The position numbers and the translations under genes are program-made. From Spirosoma fluviale (GTDB taxonomy: Bacteria > Bacteroidota > Bacteroidia > Cytophagales > Spirosomataceae), in NCBI GenBank assembly GCA_945860325.1, contig CAMARL010000009.1, forward strand, positions 1-21,405: a stretch of 21,405 bases of DNA, written 5' to 3'. How positions within the stretch are numbered: the first letter of the stretch is position 1; every line of letters begins with the position of its first letter. Shown here one piece after another: positions 1 to 7,018 of this stretch. Below the pieces are notes generated by a model. That model was not told the origin of the DNA. It ran no database searches and saw only the letters and a list, made by a program, of their open reading frames with translations.

Positions 1-234
1 GGTGGAGAACAACAAAGAGTAGCTGTGGCGCGCGCATTAATCAATCAACCTAAAATATTATTAGCAGATGAACCTACAGGTAACTTAGATAATAAAAATG
101 CTGTTAACCTTTATGAATTATTTCTAGAGCTAAAAGAGGATTGGAAGCAATGCATCATTATGGTTACACACAATGAAAATCTTACGAAACAATCTGATCA
201 TATAATATATTTAAATTCAGAAAAGCGAATTTAG
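1..234 (+). CDS. ABC transporter ATP-binding protein, 3' end only
   Basis: Only the last 77 codons are in the window and the reading frame is open at base 1, so the start lies upstream. What remains is the C-terminal half of an ABC ATPase. The signature motif GGEQQRVAVARAL comes first, then Walker B ILLADEPTGNLD with its D-loop, then the H-loop histidine in VTHN. The DEPTGNLD wording and short tail after the H-loop are typical of the LolD/FtsE/MacB subfamily, which powers lipoprotein release, division or MacB-type export on the inner face of the cytoplasmic membrane. The partner permease is not in the window, so the substrate cannot be assigned. It ends 49 nt before miaB. No hairpin terminator is visible between them. 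Confidence 0.93.
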   Translation, partial: GGEQQRVAVARALINQPKILLADEPTGNLDNKNAVNLYELFLELKEDWKQCIIMVTHNENLTKQSDHIIYLNSEKRI

Positions 235-262
235 TTTTATCTGCCAAAATGTCATAAATTTG
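230..262 (+). promoter_or_regulatory. candidate promoter for miaB operon
   Basis: TAAATTTG at 255-262 is an exact match to the Bacteroidota -7 consensus TAnnTTTG, about 22 nt upstream of the miaB ATG. The -33 partner is weak: TTTA at 230-233, spaced 21 nt, overlapping the stop region of the ABC gene. The -7 match is seen directly. Use as a promoter is inferred. Confidence 0.45.
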
Positions 263-283
263 CAGAAATATCGCTCCTAATTG

Positions 284-1702
284 ATGCAAGAATTAAAAGT
301 ACTATCTGTTGAAGAAAAGTTAAATTTAGATATCCCCAGGATTTCAAAGGAAATTATGGGTGTGGAATTTCAAAAAAAAGTATACTTAGAAAGTTACGGT
401 TGCCAGATGAATTTTGCTGATTCCGAAGTGGTAACATCGATATTGATTAATCATGGCTACGGCACTACATCAAATATCAATGAGGCCGATGCCATTTTAT
501 TGAATACATGCGCCATTAGAGATAATGCTGAGTTAAAAATCAGAAATAGGTTAAAGGGTTTTACAGAATTGAAAAAGAAAAATCCCTCATTAACTATTGG
601 AATATTGGGTTGCATGGCCGAAAGATTAAAGATAAAATTAATCGAAGAAGAAAAGATCGTTGATTTAGTAGCAGGTCCTGATTCATACCGCGATATTCCA
701 AATTTACTCTCCAAATTAGAATTTGAGGACAAGGCAATCAATGTATTCTTGTCAAAGGAAGAGACTTATGGCGATATAGAACCTGTAAGATTGCATTCAA
801 ATGGAGTAACGGCATTTGTCAGCATCATGCGTGGATGCGACAATATGTGCTCATTTTGTGTTGTTCCGTTCACTCGAGGTAGAGAAAGATCTAGAGATAC
901 AGCTTCAATCTTACATGAATGTAATACACTTTTTAATCAAGGGTATAGAGAAGTAACTTTATTGGGTCAAAATGTAGACTCTTATAAATATACTTCATCA
1001 GAAAATTCTGATGTCGTAAATTTTGCGAGCCTTTTAGAACAGGTAGCCTTAATAAATCCATTATTAAGAGTTAGGTTTTCGACATCGCATCCTAAAGATA
1101 TTACTGATGAAGTATTATTTGTTTTGTCAAGATATCCAAACATATGCAAAAACATACATTTGCCTGCTCAAAGCGGAAGCAATCGAATATTAAAATTGAT
1201 GAATCGTACCTATACTAGAGAATGGTATCTGGACCGCATCTCTTCAATTCGGACTATTTTAGGTACAGATTGTGGAATATCGCACGATATGATTGCTGGA
1301 TTTTGTACAGAGAATGAAACGGATCATCAAGATACGTTAAGCCTCATGGATCAAGTGGTCTATGATTTTGGCTACATGTTTACTTATTCAGAAAGGCCAG
1401 GAACACCTGCAGAAAAAAAATATCAGGATGACATTGAAGAATCCATTAAACAAAGAAGATTATCTGAAATAATTGCTAAGCAGCGATTGCACTCTGGGAT
1501 TAAAAATAATTTGCTTGTTGGCACCATTCAACTTGTTTTAGTCGAAGGCGACTCCAAAAAGTCAGATTTACATCATTATGGAAAGTGTGATTCTGGCAAA
1601 GTAGTTGTATTTAAAAAAGTCAAAGAACAAAAAGGGGAATATGTCAATGTAAAAATCACACATTGTACTACAGGAACTTTAATTGGTGAAATAGAATCTT
1701 AA
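284..1702 (+). CDS. miaB: tRNA-2-methylthio-N6-dimethylallyladenosine synthase (MiaB)
   Basis: MiaB is a radical-SAM methylthiotransferase that adds a methylthio group to i6A37 of tRNAs reading UNN codons. All three domains are visible in the 472-residue product. The N-terminal UPF0004 domain has three cluster cysteines (about 40 in YGCQMN, 76 in NTCAIR, 110 in LGCMAER). The radical-SAM core has the CxxxCxxC cluster motif in RGCDNMCSFC (about 185, 189, 192), followed by the family motif VPFTRGRERSR. The last 65 or so residues look like the TRAM RNA-binding domain. The ATG at 284 is chosen; the TTG directly before it is in frame but less likely. The gene leads a close-packed plus-strand block and its stop is 4 nt before the next start, so co-transcription is likely. 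Full length with no missing key residue. Confidence 0.97.
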   Translation: MQELKVLSVEEKLNLDIPRISKEIMGVEFQKKVYLESYGCQMNFADSEVVTSILINHGYGTTSNINEADAILLNTCAIRDNAELKIRNRLKGFTELKKKNPSLTIGILGCMAERLKIKLIEEEKIVDLVAGPDSYRDIPNLLSKLEFEDKAINVFLSKEETYGDIEPVRLHSNGVTAFVSIMRGCDNMCSFCVVPFTRGRERSRDTASILHECNTLFNQGYREVTLLGQNVDSYKYTSSENSDVVNFASLLEQVALINPLLRVRFSTSHPKDITDEVLFVLSRYPNICKNIHLPAQSGSNRILKLMNRTYTREWYLDRISSIRTILGTDCGISHDMIAGFCTENETDHQDTLSLMDQVVYDFGYMFTYSERPGTPAEKKYQDDIEESIKQRRLSEIIAKQRLHSGIKNNLLVGTIQLVLVEGDSKKSDLHHYGKCDSGKVVVFKKVKEQKGEYVNVKITHCTTGTLIGEIES

Positions 1703-1706
1703 CAAG

Positions 1707-3005
1707 ATGGAAAACAGTCATTTAGCTAGCATAAAAGCCCGTTTTGGAATCATTGGAAATTCTCCGTTATTAATTCATGCCATATCAATTGCAGAACAAG
1801 TGGCTCCTACTGATATGACCGTATTAATTACAGGCGAAAGTGGTTCTGGTAAAGAGTCTTTTTCTAAAATAATACATTCTTTGTCAAAAAGAAAACATGG
1901 GCAATTTATTGCGGTCAATTGTGGAGCTATCCCAGAAGGAACCATAGATTCAGAATTATTTGGCCATGAAAAAGGATCTTTTACCGGAGCTATAGAAGCT
2001 AGAAAAGGATATTTTGAGGTAACAGATGGTGGCACCATTTTTCTTGACGAAATAGCTGAAATGCCACTCGGAACTCAAGCTAGATTGCTTCGTGTGTTAG
2101 AAAACGGGGAATATCTTCGAGTGGGGTCTTCGAAAGTTCAAAGAACCAATACACGTGTTGTCGCAGCCACTAATTTAAATCTTCAAAATGCGATCGAAAA
2201 AGGAAAATTCAGAGAAGATTTATTTTATCGATTAAGTACAGTACCTATTTATGTACCCCCATTAAGAGAAAGAGGTGGAGATATTGAATTGCTATTTAGA
2301 AAATTTACTACTGATTTTTCTGAATCTCATCGAGTTAAACCCATTTCATTAACGAATGAAGCTAAAAATTTACTTCAGAAACAACGTTTTCCGGGTAATA
2401 TTCGCCAATTAAAAAATTTAGCTGAACAAATTTCTGTTTTAGAAATTGGCGACCGTATTGTTGATGAAGAAAGATTACAATACTATTTAGACTTTAATGA
2501 ACCGAAGTTAAATTCATCCGTCGTTAAGGGCGAATACTTTCAAAACCCTGAAGGGATCAATGAGAGAGAAATTCTATATAAAATTCTTTTTGATCTTAAA
2601 AAAGATGTGACTGAATTAAAAAAGATATTGCTTAAATTGATTGAGAGTGGAAATTCAAATGCATATGACATTCTTTCTGAAAACATGTCCATTTTTGAAG
2701 ATGTTAAAGAAAATACAGAAGACAACGTAAGGAATAAAGCATTGCCAACACATCAAAGCGAAAATCCTACGAATATAAATATCAATTCAGACAATTTAAT
2801 TTCGGAACCAGAGGAAGCTCAATATGAAGAAATAATTAGTTCTTCAGATGTAACGCTGTCATTAGAAAAACAGGAAAAAGAGATCATTATTAGAGCATTA
2901 AAGAAAAATAAGAATAAACGTAAATATGCAGCCAAGGATTTAGGCATTTCTGAAAGAACATTATATCGAAAAATTAAACAATATGACCTTGAAGATAATG
3001 TATAA
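1707..3005 (+). CDS. sigma-54-type AAA+ transcriptional activator without sensor domain
   Basis: This 432-residue protein has the AAA+ core of bacterial enhancer-binding proteins, which remodel RpoN-RNA polymerase with ATP. Walker A GESGSGKE is at about 43-50, the sigma-54 contact loop reads GSFTGA at about 90-95 (GAFTGA with Ala to Ser), Walker B GGTIFLDE is at about 108-115, sensor I VVAATN is at about 151-156, and the sensor II helix carries FPGNIRQLKN. The AAA+ core begins almost at residue 15, so there is no receiver, PAS or GAF domain. Between the core and the C-terminal Fis-type HTH (about 395-430, ISERTLYRKIK) lies a linker of about 120 residues, lysine/leucine-rich at first and then acidic and low-complexity. 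With no input domain its activity may be set by expression or a partner. It sits 4 nt after miaB and overlaps lptE by 8 nt. Family assignment is firm; its targets are unknown. Confidence 0.93.
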   Translation: MENSHLASIKARFGIIGNSPLLIHAISIAEQVAPTDMTVLITGESGSGKESFSKIIHSLSKRKHGQFIAVNCGAIPEGTIDSELFGHEKGSFTGAIEARKGYFEVTDGGTIFLDEIAEMPLGTQARLLRVLENGEYLRVGSSKVQRTNTRVVAATNLNLQNAIEKGKFREDLFYRLSTVPIYVPPLRERGGDIELLFRKFTTDFSESHRVKPISLTNEAKNLLQKQRFPGNIRQLKNLAEQISVLEIGDRIVDEERLQYYLDFNEPKLNSSVVKGEYFQNPEGINEREILYKILFDLKKDVTELKKILLKLIESGNSNAYDILSENMSIFEDVKENTEDNVRNKALPTHQSENPTNININSDNLISEPEEAQYEEIISSSDVTLSLEKQEKEIIIRALKKNKNKRKYAAKDLGISERTLYRKIKQYDLEDNV

Positions 3006-3492
3006 TAAAATTTTCATCTGTTTATTTGCTTCTTTGTTTCTTAGCTCGTGCTATAGCTTTAAAGGAGCAAGTCTATCACAAGATTTGAAAACGATACAAA
3101 TTAATAATATTCGTATGGAGACTGCTGGAGGTCCCACGAACTTAGGATTAACCATTAATGAAAAGGTAAAAGAGTACTTTCAAAGAAATACGACTCTAAA
3201 AATCATTAATCAAAACCCTGATTTACTTCTTGAAGGTACGATTACAGGGTATGAGATGACTCCACAAGCACCTACTTCTGATGACAAAGCTGGTTTAAAT
3301 AGATTAACTTTAAAAATACAGTTTTCACTGGTGAATCGATTAGATGAAACGAAGAACTTTGACCAAGAATTTAATTTTTATCAAGATTTTCCTCAAAATC
3401 AAACGTTAACTCAGGTAGAAAAAAATCTTATTCCCAAATTAGTAGACCAAATTATTTTAGATCTTTTTAATAAAATAGCAGGCGATTGGTAA
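2998..3492 (+). CDS. lptE: LPS-assembly lipoprotein LptE
   Basis: LptE is the outer-membrane lipoprotein that plugs and assembles the LptD channel, delivering lipopolysaccharide to the cell surface. The ATG at 2998 gives a short type II signal peptide with lipobox LSSC (cysteine 18). An in-frame ATG at 2983 would put five extra residues before the signal, so 2998 is preferred; this start overlaps the previous stop by 8 nt. The mature part has features of Bacteroidota LptE (LptE/RlpB-like, also annotated DUF4136-like or LptE family): an early GASL segment, QINNI near the start of the fold, then a GTITGYEMTPQAP strand and a C-terminal helix ending in the gene stop. It is 164 residues, a normal size. 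Position after the EBP-like gene and before secG fits other Bacteroidota. The short, divergent family makes this slightly less certain than its neighbours. Confidence 0.85.
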   Translation: MYNKIFICLFASLFLSSCYSFKGASLSQDLKTIQINNIRMETAGGPTNLGLTINEKVKEYFQRNTTLKIINQNPDLLLEGTITGYEMTPQAPTSDDKAGLNRLTLKIQFSLVNRLDETKNFDQEFNFYQDFPQNQTLTQVEKNLIPKLVDQIILDLFNKIAGDW

Positions 3493-4037
3493 TGAATTTA
3501 GAAAAAGCTCAAAAATTATGGTTTTTACTTCATCGATTTGATCGTTCAAATCGCACAGAGTTAGATATTTTCACTCCAGATAAAGAAAGATATCCATTTT
3601 TTTATTTGTTGAACTGGAATGAAAAAAACAATAGTAAACAACAAAGAAAAGTTGCACTTAAATCAAATTCCCGATTGAATTACTTTAAATCTATTCGTGA
3701 TATTGAAGTTGAAATTGACAATCCAATTGAATTTAATATTGACACAGAAATCTCAAATAGCATTCAGACCCAATTAATAGAAGATTTTTTATTAAAAATG
3801 CCGACGATAACTAAAATCAAAAAGAGTCCTTCAGATAACGTATTAGATGAAGAAGTAGACTTTTCAGAAGTTACCTACCAAGCGCCGACGACTGAATCTT
3901 ATGCGATCATATTAGAAAAACAAGGCAAATATGATTTAGCAATTAAAGTATATGAAAAATTAAGTTTGGCTAAACCTGAAAAAAGGCTTTACTTTGCAAC
4001 TCGAATTTCAGAAATAGCTTTAAAAATAAATAATTAA
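3492..4037 (+). CDS. uncharacterised protein with C-terminal TPR-like hairpin
   Basis: No function is recognised. The ATG at 3492 shares its A with the lptE stop codon (TAATG), which points to coupled translation; a TTG at 3486 is in frame but less likely. The 181-residue product has no signal peptide or membrane segment. The N-terminal part (about 1-60) is rich in aromatic and basic residues. The middle is acidic and variable. The last 45 residues, around LEKQGKYDLAIKVYEKL followed by SLAKPEK, look like one tetratricopeptide-type helix pair and the start of another. Proteins of this shape are commonly found between lptE and secG in Bacteroidota, where they are left as hypothetical or TPR proteins. 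Context suggests a link with envelope biogenesis or secretion, but that is inference. Confidence 0.85.
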   Translation: MNLEKAQKLWFLLHRFDRSNRTELDIFTPDKERYPFFYLLNWNEKNNSKQQRKVALKSNSRLNYFKSIRDIEVEIDNPIEFNIDTEISNSIQTQLIEDFLLKMPTITKIKKSPSDNVLDEEVDFSEVTYQAPTTESYAIILEKQGKYDLAIKVYEKLSLAKPEKRLYFATRISEIALKINN

Positions 4038-4043
4038 ATAGAT

Positions 4044-4364
4044 ATGTTTACTTTATTAATTTCCCTAATCGTCATCTTCTCAGCATTGTTAATCGTACTT
4101 ATTTTGGTTCAAAATCCAAAAGGAGGAGGTATCAATGGAGAATTCAATCCCACTGGAGCTACTCAAATGTTTGGTGTGCAAAAAACAGGTGATTTAGTTG
4201 AACAATTAACTTGGGGGTTTTCAATTACGATTTTAGCATTGGTTTTACTAACAAATTTTACAATTTCCTCCAATTCACCGGATACTGTACAATCAGTTAA
4301 TGTAGAAAAGGCAGCTGGAAAAACTATTCCAACGGCACCTGCACCAAAACCAATGAACAAATAA
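4044..4364 (+). CDS. secG: protein-export membrane protein SecG
   Basis: SecG is the small auxiliary subunit of the SecYEG translocon in the cytoplasmic membrane. The 106-residue product has the family layout: a first membrane helix (about residues 3-22, ending LILVQNPKGGG), a cytoplasmic loop with the conserved GGI-GEF and GATQMFG elements, and a second membrane helix (about 55-75) preceded by LEQLTW-like residues (here VEQLTWG). The last 30 residues are a Pro/Ala-rich low-complexity tail common in Bacteroidota SecG. The start lies 6 nt after the upstream stop, continuing the miaB block. A 110-nt gap follows before groES, so this is probably the last gene of the block. Confidence 0.96.
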   Translation: MFTLLISLIVIFSALLIVLILVQNPKGGGINGEFNPTGATQMFGVQKTGDLVEQLTWGFSITILALVLLTNFTISSNSPDTVQSVNVEKAAGKTIPTAPAPKPMNK

Positions 4365-4394
4365 TGACTGACAATTTTTCAGTTATTTTTCAAT

Positions 4395-4419
4395 GGCATA
4401 CATCTTGATATGTGATGCC
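4395..4419 (+). promoter_or_regulatory. inverted repeat upstream of groES
   Basis: GGCATACAT (4395-4403) and ATGT-G-ATGCC (4410-4419) form a 9-bp dyad with one bulged G and a 6-nt centre. It sits 55-80 nt before the groES ATG. It is not followed by a T-run, so it is a poor intrinsic terminator for secG. It does not match CIRCE (TTAGCACTC-N9-GAGTGCTAA). It could be an operator for a heat-shock regulator or a leader structure. The dyad is seen; the role is inferred. Confidence 0.45.
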
Positions 4420-4426
4420 GAAATTC

Positions 4427-4454
4427 TTTAATAAAAGAGTTTATTATACGTTTA
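4427..4454 (+). promoter_or_regulatory. weak candidate promoter for groESL
   Basis: TACGTTTA at 4447-4454 matches seven of the eight positions of TAnnTTTG when the two free positions are counted, and sits 20 nt before the groES ATG. A poor TTTA at 4427-4430 is 16 nt upstream. This would place the dyad at 4395-4419 just upstream of the promoter. Confidence 0.28.
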
Positions 4455-4474
4455 AAAACCTAAATTCATAAAAC

Positions 4475-4753
4475 ATGTCAAAGTTAACTATTAAGCCCTT
4501 AGCAGACAGGGTTATTGTTGAACCGGCTGCAGCTGAAGAAAAAACTGCATATGGAATAATCATTCCAGATACCGCAAAAGAAAAACCACAAAAAGGTATC
4601 GTAGTGGCAGTTGGGAATGGAAAAAAAGATGAGCCTATTACTGTTAAGGTAGGTGATGATGTATTGTATGGAAAATACTCTGGAACTGAAATCACGATTG
4701 AGGGAAAAGATTATTTAATCATGCGAGAATCAGACATTTTCGCCATTTTGTAA
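4475..4753 (+). CDS. groES: co-chaperonin GroES
   Basis: GroES caps the GroEL cylinder and closes the folding chamber. The 92-residue product starts with KPLADRVIVEPA and carries the mobile loop at about 21-35 (EKTAYGIIIPDTAKEKPQ region) that docks onto GroEL. It ends with the conserved MRESDIFAIL. The length is standard. The groEL start follows after 39 nt of A/T-rich sequence with no terminator, so the two are one transcription unit. No CIRCE element is present in the 110 nt upstream, so HrcA control is not supported by the sequence. Confidence 0.98.
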   Translation: MSKLTIKPLADRVIVEPAAAEEKTAYGIIIPDTAKEKPQKGIVVAVGNGKKDEPITVKVGDDVLYGKYSGTEITIEGKDYLIMRESDIFAIL

Positions 4754-4792
4754 ATCATATCATTTAAAAATCACAAATAAAGAATTAATCAC

Positions 4793-6424
4793 ATGGCTAA
4801 GGAATTATTTTTTGACAGCGAAGCTCGCGAAAAATTAAAAAGAGGGGTTGATACCCTTGCTAATGCTGTTAAAGTTACATTAGGACCTAAAGGTCGTAAT
4901 GTTATTATTGACAAAAAATTTGGTTCACCACAAATCACAAAGGATGGTGTGACTGTAGCAAAAGAAATTGAATTAGAAGATGCTGTTGAGAACATGGGAG
5001 CTCAATTAGTTAAAGAAGTTGCATCTAAAACTGCGGATCAAGCGGGTGATGGTACAACAACTGCAACTGTTTTAGCGCAATCAATATATACCATCGGTTC
5101 TAAAAATGTGGCTGCTGGAGCTAATCCAATGGACCTAAAGAGAGGAATTGAGAAAGCGGTAGATGCCATTGTTAAAGATCTAAAGAAGCAATCACGTCCG
5201 ATTACAACTTCGAACGAAATTGCTCAGGTGGCTACTATTTCAGCTAATAATGATTCGGAAATTGGTAAAATGATTTCATCGGCTATGGATAAAGTAGGTC
5301 GTGAAGGTGTTATTACCGTTGAAGAAGCAAGAGGAACTGAAACAGAAGTAAAAACAGTGGAAGGAATGCAATTTGACAGAGGTTATTTATCTGCCTATTT
5401 TGTAACTAACACTGACAAAATGGAAGTTGAATTAGAAAAACCTTTTATCTTAATTTCAGAGAAAAAAGTTTCTTCTATGAAGGAATTACTTCCTGTCTTA
5501 GAAGTAGTTGCACAAACTGGTCGTCCTCTATTAATTATTTCAGAAGATGTAGACGGAGAGGCATTAGCTACTCTAGTAGTAAATAAAATTCGTGGCGCTC
5601 TGAAAGTGGCTGCAGTAAAGGCTCCAGGATTTGGAGATCGCAGAAAAGCTATGTTAGAAGACATCGCAATTTTGACTGGCGGAACTGTTATAGCAGAAGA
5701 AAGAGGGTTTAAGCTAGAAAATGCGACAATAGAATATTTAGGTCAAGCTGATAAAATTATTATTGACAAGGACAATACGACTATTGTGAATGGTTCAGGT
5801 TCAAAGGATGATATCAACAACCGCGTTAATCAAATTAAATCTCAGATTGAGAACACTACATCTGATTATGATCGCGAAAAATTACAAGAGCGTTTAGCTA
5901 AATTATCTGGCGGAGTTGCTATCTTATATATTGGTGCGGCAACAGAAGTAGAAATGAAGGAGAAGAAAGATCGTGTTGACGATGCATTGCACGCAACTAG
6001 AGCTGCTGTTGAAGAAGGTATTATTGCTGGTGGTGGAGTAGCATTGATTCGTGCGATTGGCTCATTAGATAAGTTGAAAGGCGAAAATGAAGATCAAATG
6101 ACGGGAATTAATATCATTCGTCAAGCAGTAGAATCTCCATTAAGAACTATAGTTGCCAACGCAGGTGGAGAAGCTTCCGTTGTTGTAAATGCAGTTCGTG
6201 CAGGTAAAGACGATTATGGATATAATGCACGTGAAGATAAATATGAAAATATGATCGCGGCAGGTATTATCGATCCAACAAAAGTAACACGTTTGGCTTT
6301 AGAAAATGCAGCATCCATTGCTGGACTTTTATTGACTACGGAATGTGTCATTGCTGATAAACCAGCCAACGAGCCAGCGCATAGCCATGCACCTGGTGGT
6401 GGTGGAATGGGCGGTATGATGTAA
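4793..6424 (+). CDS. groEL: chaperonin GroEL
   Basis: GroEL is the 60-kDa ATP-dependent chaperonin that forms the double-ring folding chamber in the cytoplasm. The 543-residue product is full length. The ATP-binding segment has TLGPKGRNVIID (about 29-40) and GDGTTTATV from about 85, including the catalytic-type Asp. The apical domain includes KAPGFGDRRKAMLEDIAILTG-like sequence, and the protein ends with the glycine/methionine tail GGGMGGMM, typical of the main housekeeping copy. It follows groES by 39 nt and is closed by a strong hairpin terminator 22 nt after the stop. Only one copy is seen in this window. Confidence 0.99.
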   Translation: MAKELFFDSEAREKLKRGVDTLANAVKVTLGPKGRNVIIDKKFGSPQITKDGVTVAKEIELEDAVENMGAQLVKEVASKTADQAGDGTTTATVLAQSIYTIGSKNVAAGANPMDLKRGIEKAVDAIVKDLKKQSRPITTSNEIAQVATISANNDSEIGKMISSAMDKVGREGVITVEEARGTETEVKTVEGMQFDRGYLSAYFVTNTDKMEVELEKPFILISEKKVSSMKELLPVLEVVAQTGRPLLIISEDVDGEALATLVVNKIRGALKVAAVKAPGFGDRRKAMLEDIAILTGGTVIAEERGFKLENATIEYLGQADKIIIDKDNTTIVNGSGSKDDINNRVNQIKSQIENTTSDYDREKLQERLAKLSGGVAILYIGAATEVEMKEKKDRVDDALHATRAAVEEGIIAGGGVALIRAIGSLDKLKGENEDQMTGINIIRQAVESPLRTIVANAGGEASVVVNAVRAGKDDYGYNAREDKYENMIAAGIIDPTKVTRLALENAASIAGLLLTTECVIADKPANEPAHSHAPGGGGMGGMM

Positions 6425-6445
6425 ATTTAATTTCATTATTAGTTT

Positions 6446-6474
6446 AAAACTCCCCATATTTGGGGAGTTTTTTT
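6446..6474 (+). terminator. intrinsic terminator of groESL
   Basis: AAAACTCCCCA (6446-6456) and TGGGGAGTTTT (6461-6471) form a perfect 11-bp stem with a TATT loop, running into a T-tract to 6474. The first possible ATG of the next gene (6475) follows directly. Confidence 0.9.
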
Positions 6475-6483
6475 ATGTACCAT

Positions 6484-7008
6484 ATGAAGAGAGTTGCAAT
6501 AGATATGGATGATGTGTTAGCAGATACAACTGTAAAAATCATTCATACCATCAATAGCCTACTAGATAAAAATTATTCCTACGATGAATTAATGTCAGAT
6601 AGACTGGCGCGAGAACGATTTCGTGAAGATTATTTAGCTAATAATTCATTTCTCTGGCAACCTGGTTTTTTTCTGGATGTGCCTATTAAAGCCAAAGCGG
6701 TAGAAATAGTTGAAAAATTAAGTGAGAAATACGAAATATTCATAGTATCAGCGGCCACTGAATTCCCAGAATCTTTAAAAGAAAAATTGATTTGGATGAA
6801 ACAACACTTTCCATTCATTTCATGGACTCATATTGTATTTTGCGGGCATAAATACATGATTCAAGCTGATTATCTAATAGATGATCATGAGAAGAATTTG
6901 AAGACCTTTATTGGAACTCCTCTCCTATTTACCGCACCACATAACTTACACATTCATGAATACCAACGCGTAGATACTTGGGATGCTGTAGCCAATCTTT
7001 TATTATAA
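6484..7008 (+). CDS. 5'(3')-deoxyribonucleotidase-like HAD phosphatase
   Basis: The product belongs to the NT5C-type nucleotidase branch of the HAD superfamily, which removes phosphate from deoxyribonucleoside monophosphates in the cytoplasm. The N-terminus VAIDMDDVLADT holds the DxD nucleophile pair (Asp7 and Asp9). A central IFIVSAATEFPESLKEK segment supplies the motif II Ser and later Lys, and YLIDDHEKNL gives the acidic motif near the C-terminus. The 174-residue length fits the family. The ATG at 6484 is chosen because family members begin almost at the DxD strand; an ATG at 6475 would abut the T-tract of the groEL terminator and a TTG at 6460 would lie inside it. No promoter is evident between the terminator and the start, so expression may depend on read-through or a promoter inside the terminator region. 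Exact substrate unproven. Confidence 0.85.
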   Translation: MKRVAIDMDDVLADTTVKIIHTINSLLDKNYSYDELMSDRLARERFREDYLANNSFLWQPGFFLDVPIKAKAVEIVEKLSEKYEIFIVSAATEFPESLKEKLIWMKQHFPFISWTHIVFCGHKYMIQADYLIDDHEKNLKTFIGTPLLFTAPHNLHIHEYQRVDTWDAVANLLL

Positions 7009-7018
7009 TCCATTTTTA

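Noticed and set aside
281..283. TTG start for miaB
   Set aside because: It immediately precedes an ATG in the same frame; the ATG is the simpler choice.
4365..4390. Terminator of secG (ACTGA/TCAGT hairpin)
   Set aside because: The stem is only 5 bp and A/T-rich, with a broken T-run; too weak to call.
4394..4410. Sigma-54 promoter for groES
   Set aside because: TGGC is present but the essential GC of the -12 box reads GA; kept only as a note within the dyad finding.
4365..4474. CIRCE/HrcA operator before groES
   Set aside because: No TTAGCACTC or GAGTGCTAA half-site in either orientation; the dyad present has a different sequence.
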